Assembly: GCA_003223255.1 (NCBI GenBank)
Contig: QHYJ01000105.1
Coordinates: 1 to 37,548 of the forward strand
DNA length: 37,548 nt
From: Acidobacteriota bacterium
GTDB taxonomy: Bacteria; Acidobacteriota; Terriglobia; Acidiferrales; UBA7541
Direction: 5' to 3'
A model generated the notes under the pieces. That model made no database searches. It was not told the origin of the DNA and saw only the letters and a list, made by a program, of their open reading frames with translations. This document shows, piece after piece, positions 1-8,191 of the stretch. How positions within the stretch are numbered: position 1 is the stretch's first letter; each line of letters starts with the position of its first letter. The translations under genes were made by a program, and so were the position numbers.

Positions 1-623
1 GTAAGGGTTTGTAGGAGAAGCGGAGAAGCATTCTTGGTGTACCAGGGACGGGCGAAGACCGCGACGGCGTAAGTGCCGGACAGAAGATGAGCGAAGCGAT
101 AGCGGCCCTGATCGTCGGTGGTGGTTTGGTTGACGTTGCGGAGAGTTCGCGAGCCGTCAAAGGTACTTTGTTGGAAGAGCAGGACTTTGGCATCGCGCAC
201 GGGATCGCCCCAGTCGTCGGTAACGACGCCAGTGATGACGGAGCTGGGAGCGAGAGGGAAGCGGATGTGTTCGGAGTCGAGGCGGGGGCCGACAACGATG
301 CTGGTCCAGAAGCTCTCATGCTGATCAAGCGCTTGAGATGCGTAGCCGCGCCGACTAGCCAGCAGGCTGTACTTGCCAGGTGCCAGGCCGGCGAAAAGGA
401 AACGGCCATCATCGGAGGTCATTAAGCTTTGGGCATCATTCATGTCTTGGAGGGGAGCAACCGTGACCTCCGTACCGTCGAGCGGCTGGCCGGTGACGGA
501 GTCGACGACAATTCCGGCAATGCGATAGGTGGCGGCGGGGGGCACGGCTGGAACGGCGAACGCGTTTACGGCGAGAAAAAAACCGAGCAGCGTGACAGCG
601 CGAAGTGTAAGACGACTGATCAT
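1..623 (-). CDS. Secreted carboxypeptidase-regulatory-like domain protein (3' end outside window)
   Basis: An open frame of 207 codons reads from an ATG at 623 to the window edge without a stop. The first 23 residues form a signal peptide (basic start, hydrophobic core, then AFA before VP). Two beta-sandwich repeats of the CarboxypepD_reg type follow: residues about 33-95 (G-x-V-V-D-S-V-T-G-Q-P, then DDGRFLFAGLAPGKY) and about 128-190 (TGVVTDDWGDPV, then DDQGRYRFAHLLSGTYAV). Its ATG overlaps the stop of the upstream gene as ATGA, so the two are probably translationally coupled. Such domains are common in secreted acidobacterial proteins and probably bind other molecules rather than catalyse; the specific role is unknown. 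The product is clearly protein-like and the frame is certain; total length is unknown. Confidence 0.85.
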   Translation of the reverse strand, partial: MISRLTLRAVTLLGFFLAVNAFAVPAVPPAATYRIAGIVVDSVTGQPLDGTEVTVAPLQDMNDAQSLMTSDDGRFLFAGLAPGKYSLLASRRGYASQALDQHESFWTSIVVGPRLDSEHIRFPLAPSSVITGVVTDDWGDPVRDAKVLLFQQSTFDGSRTLRNVNQTTTDDQGRYRFAHLLSGTYAVAVFARPWYTKNASPLLLQTL

Positions 624-2335
624 GGCGCTGACTCTCCCACCGCGGCTAACCCGAGATTGATGGAGGCGGATTGTTTGGGGGCAAGGGTCACTTCTTGAAT
701 CTTCGAAGAGATTTTTGCGAGGAAGGCGGGATCCTGGTAGTCAAAGTCCGCGGAACTGTCCACCGCAAAGATGCGATAGGCACCGGGAGCCAAGCCAGAA
801 ATTGAGAATATGCCGTCGGAACTGACGGGTAAGAAGACTGGCGCCCTGGGTTTGTCGGTGAGCAAGACCACTTGGGCAGGCAGCGGTATGTCGCCGAAGT
901 GCACTTTTCCGTTCAGAGTCGCGCCATCGTCACGAACGGTCATTTGAATGGGAGGAATGGAGCCGGAAGAGTCGAGGATGAGGTCTTCGCGAAGAAGATC
1001 GGTGGAGCCCCAGGTAGCGGATTCGGCGTAATAAGCGGCGTTCTGCTGAGGCGCGATTTCCAGTTCATAGGTTCCTGGCATAAGACCTGCGAACACTGCA
1101 TGAAAATCGCCCGTCGGCTGCGGATTCAGACTAATCGGCTGAGCCCCAACGTTAGGGTTGGGATGAAGGAAAGGCTCCTTGGGAAGGAGAACAAGAGCGG
1201 GGGGCACCGGCTGCAGGGATTCGTCATTGGATGTCGGAAGACCGTGGACAACGACGGGGATCTCGATGGTTGGCTGAAGGGCCAAATGAAGGTTGGACTG
1301 GCTGGTCGTGGCATTGACACGGAGGCTGGCAAATGTAGTTGTGGGAGCACGGGTGAAGCCGCTTGGTCCAGTAGCCGACGATTGCGACGCGATGGAGACT
1401 GCATTGCCCTCGTCAACAACGACTGCGACGGCCGATTGAGAGCTGATGGTGTAGACGCCGGGAGGGACCCATTGCGTGTGGAAGGCGCCGGTGGTACGGT
1501 CGAAAACAATTTCTGAACTCGCGGAAACCCCAAACGGATCTTCCAGCGAAACTGTAATTTGCTCGTCAGGCGTGTAGCCGGAAACCGTGCCGGAGAGTTG
1601 AACGAAAGGTTCGCGCTTGAGAGAAAGAGTCGCTTGAACCATCCTTCCTGGAAGAATTTTGAGGGGAACGGCAGATGCAATGTCCTTGACGCCCGGGTAA
1701 AAGGCGGGTGAGTAGCCCGACGGGGCGAAGGATTTTCCTGTGGCACTGAGGGCGGGCTCATGAACCGGGCGGGCTTCAAGGTAATAAAATCCGGGGCGCA
1801 ATCCGGCGATGCGAAATCTTCCCTGGTCGTCGGTGATCGTAGCGCGGTGAAGCATCTCCGAGGTTAGGCTCCGATGGCCCGGTCTGCGGAGAAGGAGGCG
1901 GATGGTGAAGCCTTCGAGCGGCTCGCCGTTTTCGTCAGAAACCTGGCCGAAAATTACGCCTTCGGAAACAAGTTTGAGAAGAGCCGGCGGACTGTCGGGG
2001 GCAAGTTGGAGAGCTACGGTGGGCGGCGACCACCGGCCGAATCGGTCTCTCGTTAGGAAGCCGGGCTTCTCGGCTTCGAGGGTAAAGGGACCGGCGGGAA
2101 GTGCTTCAAACTGAAATCTGCCGGCGGAGTCGGTGAGCGTGGCGCGTGCTGCGGCGGCGGCAGAAAGCTTCACGAGCGCGTGAGGAACCGGCTGGCCGGA
2201 GACGGCGTCCACAACGGAACCTTGCAGGGTGCAGGGGCCGGAGGAAGAAGGCGGAAGGGATTGGGCTGAAGAGGAATGCGCGGGGAAAAGAGCCGGCGCG
2301 GCGAAGAGAATGATTGGGATGAGACGACGAGGCAT
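620..2335 (-). CDS. Secreted multi-repeat carboxypeptidase-regulatory-like protein
   Basis: The 571-residue protein starts with a signal peptide (MPRRLIPIILFAAPALFPA, cleavage near SSAQS). At least three CarboxypepD_reg-like repeats are visible: residues about 35-110 (LQGSVVDAVSGQPVPHALV, DSAGRFQFEALPAGPF), about 128-190 (IFGQVSDENGEPLEGF, DDQGRFRIAGLRPGFYYLE), and a C-terminal pair ending in SSDGIFSISGLAPGAYRIFA. The middle holds looser repeats, among them VPPGVYTI and LMPGTYELEI. It has no transmembrane anchor after the signal and no recognisable enzyme motif. Its stop overlaps the start of the next gene by four bases. These stretches resemble the plug-like N-terminal extensions of acidobacterial TonB-dependent receptors, but no receptor barrel follows, so a soluble periplasmic or secreted binding protein is my inference. 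Confidence 0.85.
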   Translation of the reverse strand: MPRRLIPIILFAAPALFPAHSSSAQSLPPSSSGPCTLQGSVVDAVSGQPVPHALVKLSAAAAARATLTDSAGRFQFEALPAGPFTLEAEKPGFLTRDRFGRWSPPTVALQLAPDSPPALLKLVSEGVIFGQVSDENGEPLEGFTIRLLLRRPGHRSLTSEMLHRATITDDQGRFRIAGLRPGFYYLEARPVHEPALSATGKSFAPSGYSPAFYPGVKDIASAVPLKILPGRMVQATLSLKREPFVQLSGTVSGYTPDEQITVSLEDPFGVSASSEIVFDRTTGAFHTQWVPPGVYTISSQSAVAVVVDEGNAVSIASQSSATGPSGFTRAPTTTFASLRVNATTSQSNLHLALQPTIEIPVVVHGLPTSNDESLQPVPPALVLLPKEPFLHPNPNVGAQPISLNPQPTGDFHAVFAGLMPGTYELEIAPQQNAAYYAESATWGSTDLLREDLILDSSGSIPPIQMTVRDDGATLNGKVHFGDIPLPAQVVLLTDKPRAPVFLPVSSDGIFSISGLAPGAYRIFAVDSSADFDYQDPAFLAKISSKIQEVTLAPKQSASINLGLAAVGESAP

Positions 2336-2507
2336 TGTGGATCCGCGTGTTTCTAGCTCGGGGTGGATTCAGTTTACAGCAACTTAGACGCGCCTCGTTT
2401 CCGCAAGTTTGTATGAGGACTTGAGGCGGCACCTGATCCGCGGGAACCGGCGAGATTAGCGAGAACGGTCAGCGACGAGGCGGAGGTTTTCGCTGGGACG
2501 CTGAACG

Positions 2508-2535
2508 CCGGCTTCCCGAATGCCCGGGAGGCCGG
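2508..2535. terminator. Strong hairpin between two minus-strand genes
   Basis: An 11-base-pair stem (CCGGCTTCCCG with CGGGAGGCCGG, one G-U pair) closes a six-base loop. It lies 22 bases past the stop of the NTF2-like gene and before the CarboxypepD_reg operon. No clear T-run follows on the minus strand, so it is either a weak terminator or a dispersed palindromic repeat. The remaining bases between 2336 and 2556 show nothing else I can name. Confidence 0.4.
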
Positions 2536-2556
2536 ATCTACTTTTGTTTCCCGAGA

Positions 2557-3162
2557 TTATTTCGCGCCACTGGAGGATTTGCCGGCAAATTCCTTGGGAA
2601 GAGGATTGTCGGGGCGTTCTTCGTCCCACAAAATGCTGACAATCCACCACCGGCTGCCATCGTTGAGCAATTGAATGCTATTGATGCCGCGGGCGAAGGG
2701 CGCTTCCCCCAGAGCGCGGCGGGATTCGTAGCTGCTAAAGACCTGCGTGACGTTTCCGAACGTTTGGACGCGATTCACGATGGGGCTTTCATAGAAAGCG
2801 TGCTGCAGGAAGTAATTGCCCGCGCCCTTGGCGTAGTCTTCGACGCCCATGGGGCGGATGCGGGAAGTACCGTCGGCATTTTTCGTGGCGGCGGTGAGGC
2901 GAGCCTGGGGCAAGAACAGGGACCGGAAGCGATCCCAGTCGCGCTCGCCGTCAGGGCCGGAGATCACGCCGTAAAGCGCGGCGAGAATGTCGTCGATGGA
3001 CTTCACGTCCTCAGGGCGTGCGGAGGGAGCTTTTGCGGAAGTGTCGGCAGCTTGCGAAGGAGCTTGCTGCTGAGCAGCAGGCGGTTTCGTAGAGGGAGAT
3101 TGGGCAGCGGCAGGAAGAGAAATAACAAGGATGGCCAGCAAAGCCAGAAGAGCGAGTTTCAT
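2557..3162 (-). CDS. Secreted NTF2-like (SnoaL/DUF4440-type) protein
   Basis: I place the start at 3162, where GGAGG lies about eight bases upstream on the minus strand and the protein begins with a proper signal peptide (MKLALLALLAILVISLPAAA). An in-frame start at 3213 would put 17 polar residues in front of it. The mature protein has a low-complexity Ala/Pro/Gln linker (residues about 21-50) and then about 130 residues with the look of an NTF2-like fold: an early helix with DILAALYGVISGPDGERDWD, the motif FRSLFLPQARL, and late strands with RGINSIQLLNDGSRWWIVSILWDEE. In Acidobacteria such proteins are usually annotated as nuclear transport factor 2 family. Members include isomerases and simple binding proteins, and no active site can be assigned here. 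Confidence 0.75.
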   Translation of the reverse strand: MKLALLALLAILVISLPAAAQSPSTKPPAAQQQAPSQAADTSAKAPSARPEDVKSIDDILAALYGVISGPDGERDWDRFRSLFLPQARLTAATKNADGTSRIRPMGVEDYAKGAGNYFLQHAFYESPIVNRVQTFGNVTQVFSSYESRRALGEAPFARGINSIQLLNDGSRWWIVSILWDEERPDNPLPKEFAGKSSSGAK

Positions 3163-3296
3163 TAGGTGCCCTCCATCGAGTTGTGGGAATACGATTTGCC
3201 GGTCGCGCGGCATCGAGACTATATACCAACAGCGTGGTGAAAGCTTCCTACAAGTTATCTAATAAATGCCAAGTGGGGGAAGAAAACCAACTCCTC

Positions 3297-3347
3297 CGGG
3301 GCTGAAGCCCGTCTTTCTCAAGCGTTCATGCCGGGAGCTAAAGCTCC
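3297..3347. repeat. Pair of short REP-like palindromes
   Basis: Two similar imperfect palindromes lie about 20 bases apart: CGGGGCTGAAGCCCG-type at 3297-3311 and GGAGCTAAAGCTCC at 3334-3347. The pattern GGGCT-(A/G)AA-GCCC reminds me of dispersed palindromic repeats in acidobacterial intergenic DNA, but I can see only these two copies. They lie downstream of the DUF2905 stop and upstream of the NTF2-like gene, so they could also help end transcription. Confidence 0.4.
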
Positions 3348-3420
3348 GCCCCCCAACACCGCATTCATGAGAGGTCTTCACAAAAGGAGGCACTTCCGGC
3401 GACGTGCAAACAGAAACCAA

Positions 3421-3654
3421 CTAGCGGCGGAAGTGGGAGACGAGCCAAAGGAGGAAGGAGAGCGCGGCGCTGAGGACGAGGCAGGTAACGATGGGAAAGT
3501 AGAAAGTGGTGCGTTCGCCGCGGTGAACGATGTCGCCGGGGAGCTTTCCCAGGCGAAAGGGGAGCTCGCCACCGAAGTAGAGAAGAGCCCCAACGAGGAC
3601 CAGGAGACCGCCGAAGACCAGAAGCGCGCGGCCTAGTTCGCGAGGAGGGTCCAT
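3421..3654 (-). CDS. DUF2905 family small membrane protein
   Basis: The 77-residue protein begins at MDPPRELGRALLVFGG. It has two hydrophobic helices (residues about 9-29 and 52-72) joined by a conserved-looking loop, LPFRLGKLPGDIVHRG, followed by FYFPIVTCLVLS. That loop and the length are typical of DUF2905 (PF11146), short two-helix inner-membrane proteins of unknown function. The in-frame reading could extend 18 residues further upstream, but that stretch is basic and does not resemble the family. It appears to be transcribed alone. Confidence 0.8.
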   Translation of the reverse strand: MDPPRELGRALLVFGGLLVLVGALLYFGGELPFRLGKLPGDIVHRGERTTFYFPIVTCLVLSAALSFLLWLVSHFRR

Positions 3655-3790
3655 AGCGCGGAATTGTACCCGAAGCCGCCGACTAATCTTGAGAAGGGCT
3701 TTACTCACTTAGGTCGACGCTTAAACTATCGTTCACATTATAGATCACTCTTAAGAATACAATTCACGAAATCCACGAGCAACTCACCTA

Positions 3791-3852
3791 AGCCATCGGG
3801 AACTTGCGCCCTTAGGATAGCGTGTTATCCCGTGAGGTATGGTCCGATGGCT
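3791..3852 (+). promoter_or_regulatory. Foldable leader over the 5' end of the FecR-like gene
   Basis: AGCCATCGG (3791-3799) pairs perfectly with CCGATGGCT (3844-3852). Inside lies a second perfect stem, GGATA (3815-3819) with TATCC (3826-3830), closing a six-base loop, flanked by CCT/AGG that can stack on it. The only usable start codon of the downstream frame, GTG 3822, lies in the inner loop. I do not recognise a known riboswitch class. It could be a structured leader that hides a start, or chance. Confidence 0.35.
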
Positions 3853-4259
3853 CTCCATTCCCTGGCCATCGAGATGGCCACGTCCTTGCGTGGAGTTCCG
3901 CCCCGGCACGGCCGACAGTGCTGGGCGTCGTGGTGGAAGCTAATCGGGTGCACGTCAACGGCGGAACGGTTTCGGCGGGAGCGATGGTGTATGAGGGCGA
4001 TCACTTCGCAACCGAGCCGGGAGGCATGCTGCTCTTGCGTGGTGAGGGAGCCATGCTGAGGCTGACCGAAGACAGCGCCGTGATTGTGCGGAGTCGCACA
4101 AACGGCGCACAAGACGCGGAAGCGGAGCTCAGCGAAGGAACGCTGGTCTTCAGTGCGGCGCGGCCAGCGGCGCTGGAAATCGTTGTACGGATCGCCATCG
4201 GGGCGGCAGCGGCCGGAACCGCGGCGATCCTTTACGAACACCAGAATCATGGACACTAA
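3822..4259 (+). CDS. FecR-like domain protein, 5' end uncertain
   Basis: From about residue 33 the protein reads like the FecR-type beta domain common in acidobacterial proteins: VLGVVVEANRVHVNGG, YEGDHFATEPGGMLLLRGEGAML, SAVIVRS, then AELSEGTLVFSAARPAALEIVV. It ends in a hydrophobic stretch (IAIGAAAAGTAAILYEH). In the relatives I know, a signal peptide precedes VLGVV. Here the first 32 codons, from a GTG start, are not hydrophobic, and no Shine-Dalgarno sequence is visible. Neither of the other two frames supplies a convincing signal peptide. Either the true start is hidden or the 5' end is damaged. FecR-like domains usually act as periplasmic sensory or binding modules; no sigma factor gene is adjacent. 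Confidence 0.55.
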   Translation: MLSREVWSDGSPFPGHRDGHVLAWSSAPARPTVLGVVVEANRVHVNGGTVSAGAMVYEGDHFATEPGGMLLLRGEGAMLRLTEDSAVIVRSRTNGAQDAEAELSEGTLVFSAARPAALEIVVRIAIGAAAAGTAAILYEHQNHGH

Positions 4260-4356
4260 GGGATGGAGAGCCCCCGACCGGCCATGATTCCGGGAAGGGT
4301 GAATGTCTCATTGTGTAGTTTTCCGCCCGGAATGGGTGACGATCTTCCCGTAATTG

Positions 4357-4776
4357 TCAGATGAGTTCCAGCGAAGAGAAAAAATAGCCGATTTCGAAAG
4401 CGGCGGTTTCCGGAGCGTCGGAGCCGTGCGTGCAGTTCATTTGAATGCTGGTGCCGAGATCGCGGCGAATAGTGCCCTGAGCGGCTTTTTGAGGGTCGGT
4501 GGCGCCCATGGTTTCGCGCCACTTGGAGATAGCGCCGTCGGCTTCGAGAACCATGGCGAAGATTTTGCCGGAGCTCATGAAATCGGTGAGTTCGCCGAAG
4601 AAGGGACGCTCGCGATGGACGGCATAGAAGCCGGAGGCTTCTTCCTTGGTCAAGCGCATGGATTTAATGGCGATAATTTTGAAGCCGGCTTTGTAAATGC
4701 GGAAGAGAATTTCACCCTGGAGATTACGACTGACGGCATCGGGCTTAATGATGGCGAAGGTGCGTTGGAGAGACAC
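4357..4776 (-). CDS. ndk: Nucleoside diphosphate kinase
   Basis: The 139-residue protein matches NDK over its whole length: RTFAIIKPDAVSRNLQG at the start, ERPFFGEL, and the active-site segment NCTHGSDAPETA, in which His117 is the phosphorylated histidine. It transfers gamma-phosphate between nucleoside triphosphates and diphosphates by a ping-pong mechanism in the cytosol. The start is GTG at 4776, supported by AAGGAG about seven bases upstream on the minus strand. It follows sucD by 92 bases on the same strand. Grouping with succinyl-CoA synthetase makes sense, since NDK interconverts the GTP or ATP that enzyme forms. Confidence 0.97.
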   Translation of the reverse strand: MSLQRTFAIIKPDAVSRNLQGEILFRIYKAGFKIIAIKSMRLTKEEASGFYAVHRERPFFGELTDFMSSGKIFAMVLEADGAISKWRETMGATDPQKAAQGTIRRDLGTSIQMNCTHGSDAPETAAFEIGYFFSSLELI

Positions 4777-4868
4777 AAAAAAGGCTCCTTATGAACTAAT
4801 GATAGGCATCGAACTCGCGCAAGACGTTTATCATCATTTCGTTCTCTCGTTATGTCTGGACTCCCAGA

Positions 4869-5738
4869 TTATTTCAAGACAGTGGCGACGGTGGAGCCGA
4901 GGTCCGCGGGAGTTTCGACGCAACGAATACCCGCAGCACTCATGGCCGCGTACTTGTCCTTCGCAGTGCCTTGGCCACCGCTGATGATCGCTCCGGCGTG
5001 GCCCATGCGACGGCCCGGCGGCGCGGTTTGCCCGGCAATGAAACCAACAACAGGAATCTTCACATTGGCCTTGATCCACGCCGCGGCTTGCTCTTCGGCG
5101 TTACCACCGATTTCCCCGATGAGAATGATGGCGTGCGTGTCGGGATCCTCGTTGAAAAACTTGATGGCATCGAGAAAAGGCGTGCCCATGATGGGGTCTC
5201 CACCGATGCCGATGCAGGTGGACTGGCCGACGCCGAGAAGCGTCAACTGATGGACGGCTTCGTAGGTCAACGTGCCACTGCGGCTGACGACGCCAACATT
5301 TCCCTGCTTGTGAATGCGGCCGGGCATGATGCCGATTTTGCATTTGCCGGGAGAGATGATGCCGGGGCAGTTGGGGCCAATGAGGCGCGTTTTCTTGAAG
5401 TCCACGACCGAGGCCACGCGCACCATGTCGATGATAGGAATGCCCTCAGTGATGCAAACAACGAGAGGAAGGCCAGAATCAGCAGCTTCCAAGACGGCGT
5501 CGGCGGCGTAGGCCGGCGGGACAAAAATGACGGAGGCATTTGCACCGGTAGCTTTGGCGGCTTCGGCGACGGTGTTAAAGACAGGGCGTTCCAAATGTTT
5601 TGTTCCGCCTTTGCCGGGAGTGACGCCACCAACCACGTTGGTGCCGTACTCAATCATTTGCTGTGCGTGAAAAGTGCCTTCGCGGCCAGTAAAACCTTGA
5701 ACGATTAGGCGGGTTTTCTCATTGACCAGGACGCTCAT
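4869..5738 (-). CDS. sucD: Succinyl-CoA synthetase subunit alpha
   Basis: The 289-residue protein is a full-length SucD. It has an N-terminal CoA-binding fold ([18 protein letters not shown], then [12 protein letters not shown]), the ligase segment [20 protein letters not shown], and the phosphohistidine loop [12 protein letters not shown] with His247. With SucC it converts succinyl-CoA, phosphate and NDP to succinate, CoA and NTP in the citric acid cycle. Its ATG overlaps the sucC stop by four bases (5735-5738), the usual sign of stoichiometric coupling of the two subunits. ndk follows downstream. Confidence 0.98.
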   Translation of the reverse strand: MSVLVNEKTRLIVQGFTGREGTFHAQQMIEYGTNVVGGVTPGKGGTKHLERPVFNTVAEAAKATGANASVIFVPPAYAADAVLEAADSGLPLVVCITEGIPIIDMVRVASVVDFKKTRLIGPNCPGIISPGKCKIGIMPGRIHKQGNVGVVSRSGTLTYEAVHQLTLLGVGQSTCIGIGGDPIMGTPFLDAIKFFNEDPDTHAIILIGEIGGNAEEQAAAWIKANVKIPVVGFIAGQTAPPGRRMGHAGAIISGGQGTAKDKYAAMSAAGIRCVETPADLGSTVATVLK

Positions 5739-6904
5739 CGGGCACCCCCGGCCAATTTGACGACTTTTTGGGCGCCATCCTTCATGTCGTTGGCGATGGT
5801 GAAGTTCAGGCCGCTATCTCGCAAAATTTGCTGGCCCACTTCCACGTTCGTGCCTTCCATGCGCACGACGACGGGAACCGTTACATGCAAGTCCTTGGCG
5901 GCAGAAACGACGCCAGTGGCGAGGACGTCGCAGCGTAAGATACCGCCAAAAATATTGATGAAAACCGCCTTCACGGCGGGATCGTTCATCAAAATGCGGA
6001 AGGCGTTCTTGACCTGATCGGCGGAGGCGCCGCCGCCTACGTCGAGGAAGTTAGCGGGCGAGCCGCCAGCGTATTTGATGATGTCCATAGTGGCCATGGC
6101 GAGACCCGCACCGTTCACCATACAGGCGACGCTGCCGTCGAGCTTGATGTAGTTGAGGCCGTACTTGGAGGCTTCGACTTCGAGAGGGTCTTCTTCGTCG
6201 AAGTCGCGCAACTCGCGAAGTTCCTTGTGACGGAATAAAGCGTTGTCGTCAAAAGTCATCTTAGCGTCGAGCGCGACGAGCTTGCCGTCTCCCGTCAAGA
6301 CGCACGGATTGATTTCGAGGAGCGAGGCATCCGTGTCGGTGAAGGCTCGGTAAAGCGCTTGCAGAAAAGGCGTAGCGTAATTGACGACTTCGAGGGGCAA
6401 GCCGAGGCCAAAAGCAATCTTGCGGGCCTGGTAGGCCTGCAAGCCGACAGATGGATGAATCGTCTCGCGCAAGATTGCGGAGGGATCTTTCTTGGCGACT
6501 TCTTCGATTTCCATGCCGCCCGCGGCGCTGGCCATAAAAACAACGCGACCCGAGGCGCGATCCACGAGAAGGCCAAGATAGAGTTCGCGCGTAATGTCCA
6601 GCCCTTCTTCGATCAGCAAGCGCTTCACGATGCGGCCAGCCGGTCCAGTTTGCGGAGTGACGAGCTTCATGCCGAGGATGTGACCGGCAATGTCAGCAAC
6701 TTGCTCCGGCGAATGAGCCAGCTTGACGCCGCCAGCCTTGCCGCGGCCACCGGCGTGGATTTGCGCTTTGACGACGCAAATGTTGGATTTCAGACGTTGG
6801 GCAGCTTGGAGCGCTTCTTCCTTAGTGAAAGCAACTTCGCCGCGGGGAGTAGTGACGCCATAACGCGCGAGTATCGCTTTGGCCTGGTACTCGTGAATTT
6901 TCAT
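5735..6904 (-). CDS. sucC: Succinyl-CoA synthetase subunit beta
   Basis: The 389-residue protein is full-length SucC (E. coli, 388). It begins [17 protein letters not shown] and carries the ATP-grasp domain with [18 protein letters not shown] and [21 protein letters not shown]. The C-terminal ligase domain contains [19 protein letters not shown] and [13 protein letters not shown]. It binds the nucleotide and contributes the succinate site. It is first in sucC-sucD-ndk. The 233-base gap to the divergent trpD should hold its promoter; a weak candidate is TTGCTC, 17 bases, TAGACT on the minus strand. No good Shine-Dalgarno is visible before the ATG. Confidence 0.98.
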   Translation of the reverse strand: MKIHEYQAKAILARYGVTTPRGEVAFTKEEALQAAQRLKSNICVVKAQIHAGGRGKAGGVKLAHSPEQVADIAGHILGMKLVTPQTGPAGRIVKRLLIEEGLDITRELYLGLLVDRASGRVVFMASAAGGMEIEEVAKKDPSAILRETIHPSVGLQAYQARKIAFGLGLPLEVVNYATPFLQALYRAFTDTDASLLEINPCVLTGDGKLVALDAKMTFDDNALFRHKELRELRDFDEEDPLEVEASKYGLNYIKLDGSVACMVNGAGLAMATMDIIKYAGGSPANFLDVGGGASADQVKNAFRILMNDPAVKAVFINIFGGILRCDVLATGVVSAAKDLHVTVPVVVRMEGTNVEVGQQILRDSGLNFTIANDMKDGAQKVVKLAGGAR

Positions 6905-7040
6905 GAAGGTTCTGTGCTTCCGTTCAGGCTTGAAACCGTCAGCCAGTGTTAGAATTTGAGGCTAGTCGAAACATAAAAGTCTACTCGGAACAGGAAACAG
7001 GAGCAAGAACACTCAACACACAGGAATGGGCTAGTGCGTC

Positions 7041-7069
7041 ATTTCGCAACGTGGCCCATGGTGCGAAAT
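7041..7069 (+). promoter_or_regulatory. Inverted repeat upstream of trpD
   Basis: ATTTCGCA (7041-7048) and TGCGAAAT (7062-7069) form a perfect eight-base inverted repeat around a 13-base spacer, about 70 bases before the trpD start and within the divergent sucC/trpD gap. It could be an operator or an RNA hairpin. It does not resemble the E. coli TrpR operator, and it is not a T-box. Confidence 0.35.
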
Positions 7070-7072
7070 ACT

Positions 7073-7141
7073 ATGGAAATGAAGGGCAAGTGCAAATTAG
7101 TGAGCGTGCCTGACCGCGGCTGCGGGAGCAGTGCGCGATGA
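7073..7141 (+). CDS. Possible 22-codon leader ORF overlapping trpD
   Basis: An ATG at 7073 opens 22 codons (MEMKGKCKLVSVPDRGCGSSAR) and ends in a TGA that overlaps the trpD ATG as ATGA. The geometry would allow translational coupling. It holds no tryptophan codon, so it is not a classical trp attenuator peptide. I see no Shine-Dalgarno before it and the peptide resembles nothing known. It may be chance. Confidence 0.2.
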   Translation: MEMKGKCKLVSVPDRGCGSSAR

Positions 7142-8169
7142 GCCTGCTTCTGATCCAACGCTTGGAAGGAGGAGGCGCGCTCCCGCGTGGTGACGCGGAA
7201 GCATTAATGGAAGAGCTGCTCTCGGGGAGCATCGGTACGCCAGACATTGTGCGCTTGCTGGAGGCGCTGAACCGGCGGCCCGTTCAAGTGCAGGAACTCG
7301 CGGGCTTTGCCCAGGTGATGCGGCGGCGCGCTACGCCCGTGTTCGTGGATGGCGACACACGGCCAACGAAGATGGTGGACACCTGCGGAACGGGTGGCGA
7401 TGCTTCAGGGACATTTAACATTTCGACGGCAGCGGCGATTGTTGCTGCGGCCGCCGGAGCGCGCGTGGCAAAACACGGGAACCGGGCGGCGAGTTCGCAG
7501 AGTGGGTCGGCGGACGTGCTCGAAGCGCTGGGGGTGCGGATCGATTTGCCATTCGAGAGGTATGGGCACGCTATCCGCGAGATTGGGATTGGATTTTTGT
7601 TTGCGCAGGCGGCTCATAAGGCGACACGGCATGCCACTCCGGCACGAAAACAGATTGGCGTCCGGACGGTGTTCAATCTGCTAGGTCCGTTGACAAATCC
7701 TGCCGGCGCGCAAGCGCAAGTGCTCGGGGTTTTCTCAGCAGAGGTAGTTGACTTGGTCGCAGCGACGCTGGCGGAGCTCGGCACGGAGCACGCGTTCGTG
7801 GTGCATGGAGCAGGCGGACTGGACGAGATTTCGCTGGCCGGAGAGACGATTGTGGCGGAAGTGCGCGACGGAAAGGTGCGAAAATTCAGCGTGACGCCGG
7901 AAGAGTTTGGAGTGCAGCGCGCGCCGCTTGAGGCCATTCGCGGTGGAACGGCGGAGGAAAATGCTGGGCTTATTCGACGAATCTTGGAAGGCGAGGATGG
8001 AGCACCTCGCGACATTGTGGTGATCAACACGGCCGCGGCTCTGGTGGCGACAGGCGTCTCTGGAGACTTTCGCGATGCCGCCGGTGTGGCGCGCTCGACC
8101 ATTGATTGCGGGGCGGCAAGCAAAAAACTGGCGCGTCTTAAAATCTTCACGAATCCGGATAGTCGCTAA
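7138..8169 (+). CDS. trpD: Anthranilate phosphoribosyltransferase
   Basis: The 343-residue protein is a full-length TrpD. Key segments are the PRPP-binding loop VDTCGTGGDASGTFNIST (residues about 81-98), AKHGNRAASSQSGSADVLEALG, and the C-terminal part with GPLTNPAGAQAQVLGVFS. It joins anthranilate to PRPP, the second step of tryptophan synthesis. GGGAG about nine bases upstream supports the ATG at 7138. trpE and trpG lie about 1.6 kb away on the other strand, so the pathway genes are neighbours but not an operon. A hairpin and a short leader ORF precede it. Confidence 0.97.
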   Translation: MSLLLIQRLEGGGALPRGDAEALMEELLSGSIGTPDIVRLLEALNRRPVQVQELAGFAQVMRRRATPVFVDGDTRPTKMVDTCGTGGDASGTFNISTAAAIVAAAAGARVAKHGNRAASSQSGSADVLEALGVRIDLPFERYGHAIREIGIGFLFAQAAHKATRHATPARKQIGVRTVFNLLGPLTNPAGAQAQVLGVFSAEVVDLVAATLAELGTEHAFVVHGAGGLDEISLAGETIVAEVRDGKVRKFSVTPEEFGVQRAPLEAIRGGTAEENAGLIRRILEGEDGAPRDIVVINTAAALVATGVSGDFRDAAGVARSTIDCGAASKKLARLKIFTNPDSR

Positions 8170-8191
8170 AAACCGCAACGGGAGAAACACC

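Noticed and set aside
872-1516. Long plus-strand open frame of 214 codons
   Set aside because: It is antisense to the clear CarboxypepD_reg gene and has no domain or signal. High GC produces such shadows.
4287-4333. ATTCCGGG/CCCGGAAT inverted repeat between the FecR-like gene and ndk
   Set aside because: The arms are only eight bases with a loop of about 31 bases and no T-run, so it is too weak to call a terminator.
4971-5708. Plus-strand open frame of 245 codons
   Set aside because: It lies opposite sucD and reads as low-complexity, non-protein-like sequence.
7073-7141. Classical trp attenuator peptide
   Set aside because: The mini-ORF contains no Trp codon and no terminator with a T-run follows it.
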